The translations under genes were made by a program, and so were the position numbers. The notes beneath the pieces are model-generated. The model made no database searches, was not told the origin of the DNA, and saw only the letters and a list, made by a program, of their open reading frames with translations. Positions 5,931-13,111 of a stretch of 13,111 bases of DNA are shown piece after piece. The stretch is from UBA1672 sp964015995 (lineage in GTDB: Bacteria; Pseudomonadota; Alphaproteobacteria; Micavibrionales; Micavibrionaceae): contig CAXHFH010000069.1 of the NCBI GenBank assembly GCA_964015995.1, positions 1 to 13,111 of the forward strand, read 5' to 3'. Position 1 is the first letter of the stretch. Each line of letters begins with the position of its first letter.

Positions 5931-6974
5931 ATGAACAATACCCCAAACCCACAAAAATCACTGTTTGTAGATATTAAATATTACAGTTTGATTTTTTGTC
6001 TGTGCTGCATATATGGCATTGTAACTTATGGTATTTTTAATTGGTTTATTGGCGGCAAGCTAAACCCAACCGGATTAATGATGCAGTCCTTTTTGGTAGG
6101 CATCCCTTTAGCCATAGGTTCAACAATATCAATCCTTCAGAAAAAGCCAGAAATTTATACACTAAGAAGACACATTGCCTCTTTCTTAAGATGCTTGGTT
6201 ATGGGTGTTATAATCATTCTGGTTGTTTCCATTGTAGCACTCGCTGCACTCGGTGAGGGTGCTATTTGCGTTTTTATGGCTCTGCCCTTCCTGATAGGAT
6301 TCCTGATTATTGGCATTGCCCTACCTATCCTGCTAGGTTCGCTGTTAGGAAACGAACTTGTAAAAACGCATCAGAAAAAATTCAAGAAATATGTAAGTAT
6401 CATCGCTCTTGCTCCGCTTATTTGGGGTGGTATTGAACAACACACACAACCGCAAGACACATTCCACACATTTGAAAAACAGATCATCATTGAAGCACAA
6501 ACCCAAGATATTTGGCCGCTTTTGCTAAACCCGCAAAATATAAAGCCGTCCGAACTATCCGACGGCATCGCATACAAAATTGGCGCGCCGTACCCTGTCA
6601 GTGCCTCCACGCCCTTACCTAAAATCGGCCAAATGAGGCACTCCGTCTGGCAAAAAGGCATTACATTTGATGAAGAAATAACCGCGATAAAAGAAAATGA
6701 GCATATTGCTTGGAAATACCACTTCCATGAAAACTCTTTCCCGAAAGGCTCGCTAGATGATCATATCGTCATTGGTGGCACATATTTTGATCTGACAAAA
6801 ACGTCCTATACGCTTGAGCCGATTGAAAACGGAACGGTTTTAACCATGTCCGTATCTTATCGTATTTCCACCAATTTCAACTGGTATGCAGAATTATGGG
6901 GCGATTTGTTAATTGGGGATACAGCGGAAACATTATTGGAATTCTACAAAAACCGTTCTGAACAAAACTTATAG
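5931..6974 (+). CDS. Multi-pass membrane protein with C-terminal SRPBCC domain
   Basis: This 347-residue protein has two parts. Residues about 17-171 hold five or six hydrophobic helices (for example LVMGVIIILVVSIVALAALG and ALPFLIGFLIIGIALPIL). Residues about 178-340 look like an SRPBCC/START-type domain: a first strand TFEKQIIIEAQTQDIWPLL, a long middle with strands such as ITFDEEITAIKENEHIAW, and a closing TVLTMSVSYRIS plus a C-terminal helix. SRPBCC domains form a hydrophobic cavity for lipids or other small ligands. The fusion suggests a membrane-anchored ligand or lipid binder, which is inference. The ATG is 12 bases after murA, with no Shine-Dalgarno sequence. The gene converges on the DUF3095 gene with three bases between stops. 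It is visibly more AT-rich than murA. Confidence 0.78.
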   Translation: MNNTPNPQKSLFVDIKYYSLIFCLCCIYGIVTYGIFNWFIGGKLNPTGLMMQSFLVGIPLAIGSTISILQKKPEIYTLRRHIASFLRCLVMGVIIILVVSIVALAALGEGAICVFMALPFLIGFLIIGIALPILLGSLLGNELVKTHQKKFKKYVSIIALAPLIWGGIEQHTQPQDTFHTFEKQIIIEAQTQDIWPLLLNPQNIKPSELSDGIAYKIGAPYPVSASTPLPKIGQMRHSVWQKGITFDEEITAIKENEHIAWKYHFHENSFPKGSLDDHIVIGGTYFDLTKTSYTLEPIENGTVLTMSVSYRISTNFNWYAELWGDLLIGDTAETLLEFYKNRSEQNL

Positions 6975-6977
6975 CCC

Positions 6978-8198
6978 CTAAGAAGTCGCCGACGTCTTAC
7001 CACCCAAGGCTTCGCTGACTTGTTCCACCGCCGCCTTAATTTGGCGTTTCATACTTTTCGCCGCAAGGGTATAACCGCCCGACTGGCCGTCAATAAAGTG
7101 GATATGATTTTCTGTGCGCTCAAAGATCAAACAGGTCATCATTGCCGCATCAGAAATATTAACGCCGTAGAATAACGCCCCATCCTGATATTGTTCTTTC
7201 AGATATGCGATCAATTCGCTCGTTTGCATCCTACTGCTGTCCAAAATCATCCGCAGCGTATCATCGAATTTCTGAAAGTCCGTGTTTGATGCTACGTCCT
7301 GCACATATTTCTTACCCTCAAAGCCCGCCGCCGTTTTGTCAAACATCAACAGCAACGTCCCTAAGGCATTTTCAAAACGCATTTTTAAGAAATAGCCGAT
7401 TTTATCAAGCAGCCCGGCCTTATGCGTTTGCACGCCGAATTCCTGACTAAGGTTATTTGCACCGAACGACAATTTCATTTTATTCGGCTTTGTGGGGTTA
7501 TGCTCCACAACGCGCTCATATAATTCATTCACTTTGTTAATCACGTTTTTATAGGCGTCATCGCCATTACGACTGACCACCATCAACGTTACGATTTGGT
7601 CTTGCGAGGCCTTAACCGGGTTCCAGCGACATTCCAAACCGCTAAAGTCGGCCTCTGATATGGCATGGGATGGCACCCATTGCTCCAAACCATAGGCAGC
7701 ACCCTCTTCATCGCCTTTTACCAAGTCTTCTGCATAAGCCAAGCCACCACCATGAAACATGGCAATGTGAACGGCGGGTGAAACCTGATATTTCGAGACT
7801 TTCAGGATTTTACCTTCATTATAAATCTTTGACACAGGCACTGCACCAACACGTAAGCTTAGACCAAACACATCCTGCGCCATCGTCCTCGTCCCTAACA
7901 GAGCCTCTGATATGGCTGGCAATGTTGATTGTGGCACAATAAAGCTCGCGCCGTCGCCGCCAAAAACATAAGGGATATCCATGCCCTTCACGGCGTTAAG
8001 AGCAGCAATAATGCATGATGCGCCAACCACATTCACATCCTTATACTGGCCACGATTAACGGCTTCGGTTGATCCGGCAACATCTGTGATAATGACATAC
8101 CAATCATCGGGCACGGCATGCTGATGATGCGCGTCGAATTGTTCGGCAAAGGCCGAAAATGATGAAATGTCTTTAAAAAAACTATGTGTATCTGACAT
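6978..8198 (-). CDS. DUF3095 family protein, class III cyclase-like
   Basis: This 406-residue soluble protein matches the DUF3095 family as I know it. Features are an N-terminal VPDDWYVIITDVAGST, then YKDVNVVGAS, then PYVFGGDGASFIVP, followed by AMFHGGGLAYAEDLVK and GLECRWNPV. DUF3095 resembles the class III nucleotidyl cyclase fold. Here Asp39 of the ITDVAGST strand and Asp82 of FGGDGA sit where cyclases carry their two metal-binding Asp residues. Whether it makes cAMP, cGMP or another product is unknown. The C-terminal half (from about 220) is helical and conserved in length with the family. The ATG has an AAGGG ribosome site eight bases upstream. It stands alone on the minus strand, convergent with the SRPBCC gene and divergent from the gene at 8320. 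Confidence 0.82.
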   Translation of the reverse strand: MSDTHSFFKDISSFSAFAEQFDAHHQHAVPDDWYVIITDVAGSTEAVNRGQYKDVNVVGASCIIAALNAVKGMDIPYVFGGDGASFIVPQSTLPAISEALLGTRTMAQDVFGLSLRVGAVPVSKIYNEGKILKVSKYQVSPAVHIAMFHGGGLAYAEDLVKGDEEGAAYGLEQWVPSHAISEADFSGLECRWNPVKASQDQIVTLMVVSRNGDDAYKNVINKVNELYERVVEHNPTKPNKMKLSFGANNLSQEFGVQTHKAGLLDKIGYFLKMRFENALGTLLLMFDKTAAGFEGKKYVQDVASNTDFQKFDDTLRMILDSSRMQTSELIAYLKEQYQDGALFYGVNISDAAMMTCLIFERTENHIHFIDGQSGGYTLAAKSMKRQIKAAVEQVSEALGGKTSATS

Positions 8199-8319
8199 GA
8201 AGCATGCCCTTTTTGATCCCCAACACCACCCAAAGTAATTGAAAACCCTTAAGAAAACGCAAATTTTGCAAACGATACGTGGTTATGGCATAGATAAATA
8301 CAGGCTCAGTGGGGACATC

Positions 8320-9144
8320 ATGATTCTCAAAGAAGAATTTATCGATAAAAAACAGCAAGCAGCAGAAAACAAGGCGTTCTCTCCTATTAAAGCCTATGGG
8401 CTGATGACATTTGCCGAAGAGGCCTATGGTCGTTTTGCCGAAGATCTGGACATCACACCATCCCGTGAAACCCGCAATGCCTATATGTTGCAATTTGCCT
8501 TTGTTCTGGATGAGTTTGGTGCATTCAACCCCGACGCCATTGAAGACGTCATCCAAAGCGAGCGGATGCGCGCCACGCGATTGATACGCCAACATGGCAA
8601 CGAGTATCTTGATGAAACGTCTGCTATTGTTGGCGTTTCAAACGAATTATACGCCGCCGCCATTGCGGCCTCCGTTATCAAAGCAGAGCCCGATTTAGAC
8701 ATACATAAGGCACTAATCGGTGAGGATGCGCTTGCAATGATCACCACAACGGATTTGTTTTACGAAGAGCATGGCAGACTTTTCCAAAAACCCTATACCA
8801 GCGCAGAAACGAAATTATTACACTTGGCAAGAACAGGTGAACAATTGGAACAAGTCGCAGGTTTTACCAAAATTCAGATGGAAGAAGCCGGCGCGATTTC
8901 AATCGACACGGCCTCTTACGGGAAAAGCCTGTCGCAACATGTTGGTGCGCTCGGCCTCCGCCCGAACCGCTCAGAGCTTGAGGCACATATCGCAAGCACA
9001 GCGCGCAGTATCAACGAGAGTTTGAACAATACCCCCGTCGCCGGATCAAATGTAATTTTCAGCTTTCCCCATCAAGACCCGCCCGATGATCCCGATGTGC
9101 CACCACCGCCATCCAATGACGATGACGGCCCCGCAAACGGATGA
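8320..9144 (+). CDS. Unrecognised protein with Pro/Asp-rich tail, 274 residues
   Basis: I do not recognise this protein. It is mostly helical and acidic, without a signal peptide. The first part (KAYGLMTFAEEAYGRFAEDLDI, then NAYMLQFAFVLDEFGAF) looks like a helical bundle. A middle Ala-rich helix (ELYAAAIAASVIKAEP) follows. The last 25 residues form a low-complexity tail rich in Pro, Asp and Asn (DPPDDPDVPPPPSNDDDG), probably disordered. The ATG at 8320 is preceded by GGGG five bases upstream. The frame extends back to a TTG at 8239, but no ribosome site supports that longer form. It diverges from the DUF3095 gene across about 120 bases and lies 49 bases before hisG, so it may be co-transcribed with the histidine gene or share regulation with DUF3095. 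Confidence 0.72.
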   Translation: MILKEEFIDKKQQAAENKAFSPIKAYGLMTFAEEAYGRFAEDLDITPSRETRNAYMLQFAFVLDEFGAFNPDAIEDVIQSERMRATRLIRQHGNEYLDETSAIVGVSNELYAAAIAASVIKAEPDLDIHKALIGEDALAMITTTDLFYEEHGRLFQKPYTSAETKLLHLARTGEQLEQVAGFTKIQMEEAGAISIDTASYGKSLSQHVGALGLRPNRSELEAHIASTARSINESLNNTPVAGSNVIFSFPHQDPPDDPDVPPPPSNDDDGPANG

Positions 9145-9193
9145 GCAATAAAACATCTTGCTGCGTTGCGATATTCGCGTTACATAAATCCTT

Positions 9194-9859
9194 ATGAGTG
9201 ATGAAAACACAAAATTGATATTGGCCGTTCCGAAAGGACGCATTCTGGATGAGCTTATGCCCTTGCTGAAGGCATGCGACATCATTCCCGAAGATGACTT
9301 TACAAACGATAAAAGCCGCAAGCTGCAATTCACCACGAACCATGCGGGGCTTGATATTATTCGCGTGCGCGCCTTTGATGTGGCCACCTTTGTCGCCTAT
9401 GGCGGGGCGCATATGGGCGTGGTCGGCAGTGATGCGATAGAGGAATTTTCCTATTCCGAGATTTACGCGCCGCTCGATTTGAATATAGGCCATTGCCGCC
9501 TGTCCGTTGCGATGCCGGAAGAAGAGGCCAAAAAAGACGATCCACGCCAGTGGAGCCATATTCGCGTAGCAACCAAGTACCCTGCCCTGACGGCGCGTCA
9601 TTTCGCAAAGCGCGGTGTACAGACCGAATGTATCAAACTAAACGGTGCGATGGAAATTGCCCCCGCCCTTGGTTTAGCACGCAGAATTGTCGACCTTGTT
9701 TCTACGGGAAGCACGCTCAAAGCCAACAACATGGTGGAAATAGAAAAAATACTAGACGTATCGTCACGTTTAATAATTAACCGCAGCACGCAAAAAACCA
9801 GATCCGAGGATATTAATCATTGGGTTGAAGCTTTTCGAGCTGCAGTGAAGTCACAGTGA
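9194..9859 (+). CDS. hisG: ATP phosphoribosyltransferase catalytic subunit, short form
   Basis: Condenses ATP with PRPP, the first step of histidine synthesis, in the cytosol. The protein starts with ILAVPKGRI, then has AFDVATFVAYGGAHMGVVGSDAIEE, and ends with the PRPP-binding signature IVDLVSTGSTLKANNM. At 221 residues it is the short form (HisGs), which lacks the C-terminal histidine-binding ACT-like domain. That form normally needs the regulatory partner HisZ, which is not in this window. The ATG has no clear ribosome site and may depend on upstream translation. The stop overlaps the GTG start of the UPF0262 gene. I recall hisD lying between hisG and UPF0262 in many alphaproteobacteria; it is not here. 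Confidence 0.95.
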   Translation: MSDENTKLILAVPKGRILDELMPLLKACDIIPEDDFTNDKSRKLQFTTNHAGLDIIRVRAFDVATFVAYGGAHMGVVGSDAIEEFSYSEIYAPLDLNIGHCRLSVAMPEEEAKKDDPRQWSHIRVATKYPALTARHFAKRGVQTECIKLNGAMEIAPALGLARRIVDLVSTGSTLKANNMVEIEKILDVSSRLIINRSTQKTRSEDINHWVEAFRAAVKSQ

Positions 9860-10365
9860 AAAACACCATAATGAACACGCCGTCAAAAACCAGAATAAAA
9901 ACGGTTCGCCTGATTAAGGAACATACGCCGGATGTTGGTGCCTTGATTGAGCGTGATTGCGCGATTGCACTGGAAGATTTGAAGCATAACAGTCACTTCC
10001 ACCCTATCGGTGATGATGATGGCCCCTATCATCTGGAGTTATATATCGAGGAAAACAAGCTGATCTTTCATATCCAGAACAGCGAAGGTAAAGACCTGCC
10101 CTATCTTGTTCTGTCCCTTACCCCGTACCGCCGCCTGATCAAAGACTACTTCATGATAGTACGCAGTTACGACGACGCCATGCGCGATGGCAAGCCATCA
10201 AGGATCGAGGCCATTGATATGGGACGTCGTGGCCTTCACAATGAGGGCGCGGAATTACTGATGGATCGCTTGAGCGAGAAAATCACATTGGATTTTGATA
10301 CAGCGCGTCGATTATTCACGCTGATTTGTGTTTTACACACCGGAAAAGCGCACATATTACGGTAA
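9856..10365 (+). CDS. UPF0262 family protein
   Basis: This 169-residue protein matches UPF0262, a conserved alphaproteobacterial family of unknown function usually about 160 residues long. Family-like segments are ERDCAIALEDLKHNSHFHP, GPYHLELYIEENKLIFHI, LSLTPYRRLIKDYFMI and the region GRRGLHNEGAELL. No catalytic motif is visible and no signal peptide is present. The GTG at 9856 shares bases with the hisG TGA (GTGA), a classic coupling arrangement; an ATG at 9871 is an alternative without a ribosome site. It sits between hisG and infA, a typical position for this family. Confidence 0.87.
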   Translation: MKNTIMNTPSKTRIKTVRLIKEHTPDVGALIERDCAIALEDLKHNSHFHPIGDDDGPYHLELYIEENKLIFHIQNSEGKDLPYLVLSLTPYRRLIKDYFMIVRSYDDAMRDGKPSRIEAIDMGRRGLHNEGAELLMDRLSEKITLDFDTARRLFTLICVLHTGKAHILR

Positions 10366-10399
10366 ACCACAGATTTAAGGGCGTTTCTCCTGAAAAGAT

Positions 10400-10427
10400 T
10401 TGCTTTTTAACTATCAAAGCGTATAAA
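10400..10427 (+). promoter_or_regulatory. Candidate promoter of the infA-maf-RNase operon
   Basis: TTGCTT (10400-10405) and TATAAA (10422-10427) are separated by 16 bases in the 107-base gap before infA. The predicted transcript starts near 10434 and would have a leader of about 40 bases containing AAGGA. Spacing is slightly short but the boxes are reasonable. Confidence 0.42.
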
Positions 10428-10472
10428 ACAATACTGAATTATTTGATAAATAAGGAAAAAGAATAAAAGCCC

Positions 10473-10691
10473 ATGGCAAAAGAAGATCTGATTGAATTTA
10501 AAGGTGTTGTCACCGAAGTCCTTCCAAACGCAATGTTTCGTGTAACGTTGGAAAATGAGCATGTAATCTTGGCGCACACCGCCGGAAAGATGCGTAAAAA
10601 CCGTATTCGTGTATTACAAGGCGACTCAGTTGTTGTTGAAATGACACCCTATGATTTGACCAAAGGCCGCATTATTTTCCGCGAAAAATAA
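10473..10691 (+). CDS. infA: Translation initiation factor IF-1
   Basis: A complete 72-residue IF-1, the standard length. It begins MAKEDLIEFKGVV and keeps the OB-fold (S1-like) motifs: VLPNAMFRVTLEN, the AHTAGKMRKNRIRVL loop that contacts 16S rRNA helix 44 at the A site, and DLTKGRIIFRE at the end. It binds the 30S A site and works with IF-2 and IF-3 in start-site selection. A purine-rich AAGGAAAAAG lies upstream but is farther from the ATG than ideal. It heads a likely operon with maf (25-base gap) and the RNase gene. Confidence 0.98.
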   Translation: MAKEDLIEFKGVVTEVLPNAMFRVTLENEHVILAHTAGKMRKNRIRVLQGDSVVVEMTPYDLTKGRIIFREK

Positions 10692-10716
10692 GCCTTTCGA
10701 GCATTAAGAGGCCATT

Positions 10717-11319
10717 ATGACGGCCAAAACAAAACATCATCCTTTAATATTAGCGTCTGCGTCACCACGCAGATTGGATTTATTGGCACAAGTCGGTATT
10801 ACGCCAACGCGCGTCATCCCCGCAGATATTGATGAAAGCCCGCTAAAAGACGAATTGCCACGTGCGCATGCCCTGCGCCTTGCACAAGAAAAAGCAGAAG
10901 TCGTTGCGAAAGATCATAAAGATCACTTCATCATTGCCGCCGATACAGTTGTCGCTTGCGGGCGGCGTATTTTGCCGAAAACAGAAGATGAAACACAGGC
11001 ACGTGATTGCCTCACCCTGCTTTCTGGCAGGCGCCATCATGTTTATGGCGGCATCTGTATTATCACGCCCCAAGGTAAAATCATCACAAGACTTTCGGAC
11101 ACCATCGTGAAACTAAAACGTTTAACGGATGCGGACATCGAAAACTATATCCAATCGACTGAATGGGACGGTAAGGCAGGCGGCTATGCCATCCAAGGGC
11201 AAGCCGCGGGATTTGTATCTTTTATTCAGGGGTCATATTCTAATGTGGTGGGATTATCCCTTTATGATATAATGCAAATCCTAAACGGGAATAATTTCTT
11301 TCCCCCTGCGCACGCCTAG
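10717..11319 (+). CDS. maf: Maf family nucleoside triphosphate pyrophosphatase
   Basis: A 200-residue Maf protein. It hydrolyses selected, often non-canonical or modified, nucleoside triphosphates to monophosphates. It shows LILASASPRRLDLL at the N-terminus, the DTVV motif with its general-acid/base Asp (FIIAADTVV), LSGRRHHVYGGI, and the WDGKAGGYAIQG segment followed by SNVVGLSLYD near the end. Length is normal. GAGG lies five bases before the ATG. It sits 25 bases after infA and 31 before the RNase gene, a common alphaproteobacterial order. Subfamily substrate preference cannot be settled by eye. Confidence 0.95.
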   Translation: MTAKTKHHPLILASASPRRLDLLAQVGITPTRVIPADIDESPLKDELPRAHALRLAQEKAEVVAKDHKDHFIIAADTVVACGRRILPKTEDETQARDCLTLLSGRRHHVYGGICIITPQGKIITRLSDTIVKLKRLTDADIENYIQSTEWDGKAGGYAIQGQAAGFVSFIQGSYSNVVGLSLYDIMQILNGNNFFPPAHA

Positions 11320-11350
11320 GATCACAGCCGCAACATTTTAAGGATAAATT

Positions 11351-12571
11351 TTGGATATATTAATCGAGGAATACGAAGAAAAGATCTGGGCTGTTGCGCT
11401 GGATAAAGGCAGCTTGGAAGGCCTTGAGATCGATCCTGTTAACGAAACTGTCCGTTATGGATCCATTTTCTATGCGAAGGTTGACCGCATTGATGCGTCA
11501 TTAGATGCCGCCTTTGTAAATCTTGATGGTGAGAATATCGGGATTTTGTACAACAAGGATGTCCGCTATCAGGATAAAGACGGGAAAACCTGTAAAGGTG
11601 GCGATAAACCAATCGGAAAAGTCCTGAAACCCGGTGATATGATCCCCGTTCAAGCCAAAGTCGCGCATATCGCCAACGATGACAGCGCATGGTATGACGA
11701 AAACAAAAATGCACAAGTCAGCATGGACATCACCATTGCAGGACGCTACCTGATTTACTGCGCGATGATGCAAAAAAACCGCATTTCACAACGTATCCGC
11801 GGTAAAGAACTCCGCAAAACATTAGAAGACATGATCAGCAACCTTGAACACATGCAAGGCTTCATCCTGCGCTCTGCCGCTGCTGATTTACAAACCGACA
11901 TCCTAGAGCGCGAAGCGCGTATTTTAAAAGAAGTCTGGAACGGCATCTCCGCATATTTCGAAGGCCGCGAACCCGCTCTGATCGCCCTTGGCCCCGATTC
12001 AATACAGCGCATTTTGGGTGATAAAGCCTTAAACCCGATTGAACGCATCGAAGTTGTCACGATGGATCATTTCTCACAAATAGAGGATTGGTGTTCAATT
12101 TTTGCACCCGACCTTGTCACCAAGATCACACCTGTGGAGCTTGAAGATGCTGCGCGTGATTTAGCATTATTGGAATACCGTGATGTTTTGGGGCAAATTG
12201 AATCTCTGTTTCAGGGCTATGTGATGATGACACATGGCAGCAGCCTGATCATTCAGGAAACGGCCGCGCTCACCGCGATTGACGTAAATAAGGGCAGTGA
12301 CAAACGATCACATTTGGCCGCAAATATAGACGCGGCGAAGGAAATCGCCCGCCAAATGCGTCTGCGTAACATCGGCGGAATTATCGTGGTCGACTTCCTG
12401 AAAACCAACAAAAAAGATCAAGAAAAACTTCTGAAAGCTTTGGATGATGAAACCTATGGCGACCCGTGCACTGTTCAAATTCATGGCTTCACTAAATTGG
12501 GCCTGATTGAGATGACGCGAAAGCGCCGCACACCATCACTAAACAAGCGCTTTGACGGCATCGCATTTTAA
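11351..12571 (+). CDS. rng: Ribonuclease G/E family endoribonuclease, short form
   Basis: This 406-residue protein has an RNase E/G catalytic core. An S1-like domain spans about residues 30-127 (GSIFYAKVDRIDASLDAAFVNL and following). The DNase I-like catalytic part holds the two metal-binding Asp residues, in TAIDVNKGS (Asp311) and IIVVDFL (Asp348). It ends with IEMTRKRRTPSLNKRF. In E. coli RNase E and G this point leads into a CPxC zinc link and a dimerisation domain; here the protein stops nine residues later with no Cys pair. It also has no RNase E-type scaffold tail. It probably processes rRNA or mRNA. The start is TTG at 11351, with AAGGA eight to nine bases upstream, and the residues MDILIEEYEEKIWAVAL fit the family. 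yacG, which often follows, is absent. Confidence 0.9.
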   Translation: MDILIEEYEEKIWAVALDKGSLEGLEIDPVNETVRYGSIFYAKVDRIDASLDAAFVNLDGENIGILYNKDVRYQDKDGKTCKGGDKPIGKVLKPGDMIPVQAKVAHIANDDSAWYDENKNAQVSMDITIAGRYLIYCAMMQKNRISQRIRGKELRKTLEDMISNLEHMQGFILRSAAADLQTDILEREARILKEVWNGISAYFEGREPALIALGPDSIQRILGDKALNPIERIEVVTMDHFSQIEDWCSIFAPDLVTKITPVELEDAARDLALLEYRDVLGQIESLFQGYVMMTHGSSLIIQETAALTAIDVNKGSDKRSHLAANIDAAKEIARQMRLRNIGGIIVVDFLKTNKKDQEKLLKALDDETYGDPCTVQIHGFTKLGLIEMTRKRRTPSLNKRFDGIAF

Positions 12572-12585
12572 CGGTAAAAGTAACC

Positions 12586-12624
12586 TGCATAAATTTGCAT
12601 AAGATAAGTAAATAATGCTAAATT
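12586..12624 (+). promoter_or_regulatory. Candidate promoter with direct repeat before the lipoprotein gene
   Basis: TTGCAT (12595-12600) and an extended -10 TGC-TAAATT (box 12619-12624) are separated by 18 bases. TGCATAA occurs twice with a 10-base period (12586-12592 and 12596-12602), overlapping the -35, which could be a binding site for a regulator. Both calls are suggestive only. Confidence 0.35.
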
Positions 12625-12654
12625 AAGTGGTTAATAATAAATTGGGCGAGTGAT

Positions 12655-12933
12655 ATGGGGAATCCTGTAAAAACTTTTTTAAAAGCAACCGCAGCAGTAG
12701 GCATGTCTTTCTGGCTTGCCGCGTGTGCGACAACAGATAAAGTACCCGCCAATGATAAAGAAGGTGCGCCTGACCCGGATGCGCAGTATGAGCATTCGAA
12801 CAGTCCGTTTAATCCGCCTTTTAATCCACCAAGAGGCGAAAAAACGGATCCCGTAAAGCCGGGAAGCGAAAAACAAGAAAAAGAAAAAGACACTCTGGAC
12901 ACACAACAGAGTGATAATTTTGATTTTGGGTAA
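12655..12933 (+). CDS. Small lipoprotein, 92 residues
   Basis: Residues 1-23 form a lipoprotein signal peptide, with a lipobox LAAC ending at Cys24, the expected lipidation site. Ala at the next position predicts sorting to the outer membrane by the +2 rule. The mature part is short, hydrophilic and probably disordered. It contains a small repeat FNPPFNPP near 52-59, a Lys/Glu-rich stretch (GSEKQEKEKD) and an acidic end. No family is recognised. GGGCGAG lies just upstream of the ATG. Another gene starts 10 bases after the stop, so the two are probably co-transcribed. Confidence 0.75.
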   Translation: MGNPVKTFLKATAAVGMSFWLAACATTDKVPANDKEGAPDPDAQYEHSNSPFNPPFNPPRGEKTDPVKPGSEKQEKEKDTLDTQQSDNFDFG

Positions 12934-12942
12934 GGGGTTTGA

Positions 12943-13111
12943 ATGGGAAGTTCTCTTTCAGGCATAGACACGACGAAAACGAATACAAACGATATACACA
13001 ATCAGGGTATGTCGCGCGAAGACGCATATAAACTTGGCGTTAGAGAAGTCTATACTGATCATCCGACAATCTTTGTAGACCCTGACAAAATCAGAAACAG
13101 AGCGCCGGGCC
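12943..13111 (+). CDS. 5' part of an unrecognised gene (runs off the window)
   Basis: An open frame of 56 full codons runs from ATG 12943 to the window end with no stop. AGGGG lies five bases before the ATG, a good ribosome site. The start reads MGSSLSGIDTTKTNTND, followed by SREDAYKLGVREVYTDH. The N-terminus is polar with no signal peptide. I do not recognise it. Ten-base spacing after the lipoprotein gene suggests one operon. Confidence 0.65.
   Translation, partial: MGSSLSGIDTTKTNTNDIHNQGMSREDAYKLGVREVYTDHPTIFVDPDKIRNRAPG

Noticed and set aside
8239..8319. N-terminal extension of the 8320 gene from a TTG
   Set aside because: No ribosome site precedes the TTG, while the ATG at 8320 has GGGG at good spacing. 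The extra residues look like translated promoter DNA.
1..13111. CRISPR array, insertion sequence, prophage or toxin-antitoxin system
   Set aside because: No regularly spaced repeats, transposase or phage motifs, terminal inverted repeats, or recognisable toxin or antitoxin pairs were seen on either strand.

Overview
The window looks like chromosomal DNA of an alphaproteobacterium of moderate to low G+C. The best evidence is the run hisG, UPF0262, infA, maf, ribonuclease G/E, together with a nearby murA; related gene orders recur in alphaproteobacteria. The Dcd protein also has the alphaproteobacterial-looking core (GKSTYARCG, ending in GVTLPRL). I cannot assign a genus.

Positions 1-1700 are a minus-strand metal-efflux module of Czc type: a small Cys/His-rich secreted protein (CzcI-like), a TolC/CzcC-family outer-membrane protein, and the first 11 codons of a third gene that is probably the periplasmic adaptor. 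About 310 bases with no confidently recognised gene follow. They hold two short overlapping ORFs on opposite strands and end at a tRNA-Thr(GGU) gene on the minus strand (2009-2083). An efflux cassette at the 3' side of a tRNA gene would fit an accessory insertion, but no integrase or att repeat is visible.

Positions 2084-3801 hold a secreted DUF922-type putative metalloprotease (minus) and an unrecognised acidic protein (plus). They diverge from apparently back-to-back promoters.

Positions 3883-5918 are a tightly overlapping plus-strand block: a 46-residue basic protein, dcd (dCTP deaminase) and murA (first committed step of peptidoglycan synthesis). The murA start must lie inside dcd, because no ATG, GTG or TTG codon occurs in its frame between the dcd stop and the conserved MurA core.

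Positions 5931-9144 hold three less conserved genes: a multi-pass membrane protein with a C-terminal SRPBCC domain (plus), a DUF3095 protein with class III cyclase-like metal-site motifs (minus), and an unrecognised protein with a Pro/Asp-rich tail (plus).

Positions 9194-12571 return to housekeeping genes: hisG (short form) overlapping UPF0262 by four bases, then infA, maf and a short RNase G/E lacking the usual CxxC zinc-link region. A small lipoprotein and the 5' part of another unrecognised gene end the window.

I found no CRISPR array, insertion sequence, phage gene or clear defence system. The most notable signals are the dcd/murA coding overlap, the DUF3095 protein with intact cyclase-like Asp residues, the unrecognised proteins, and the efflux cassette beside the tRNA gene.
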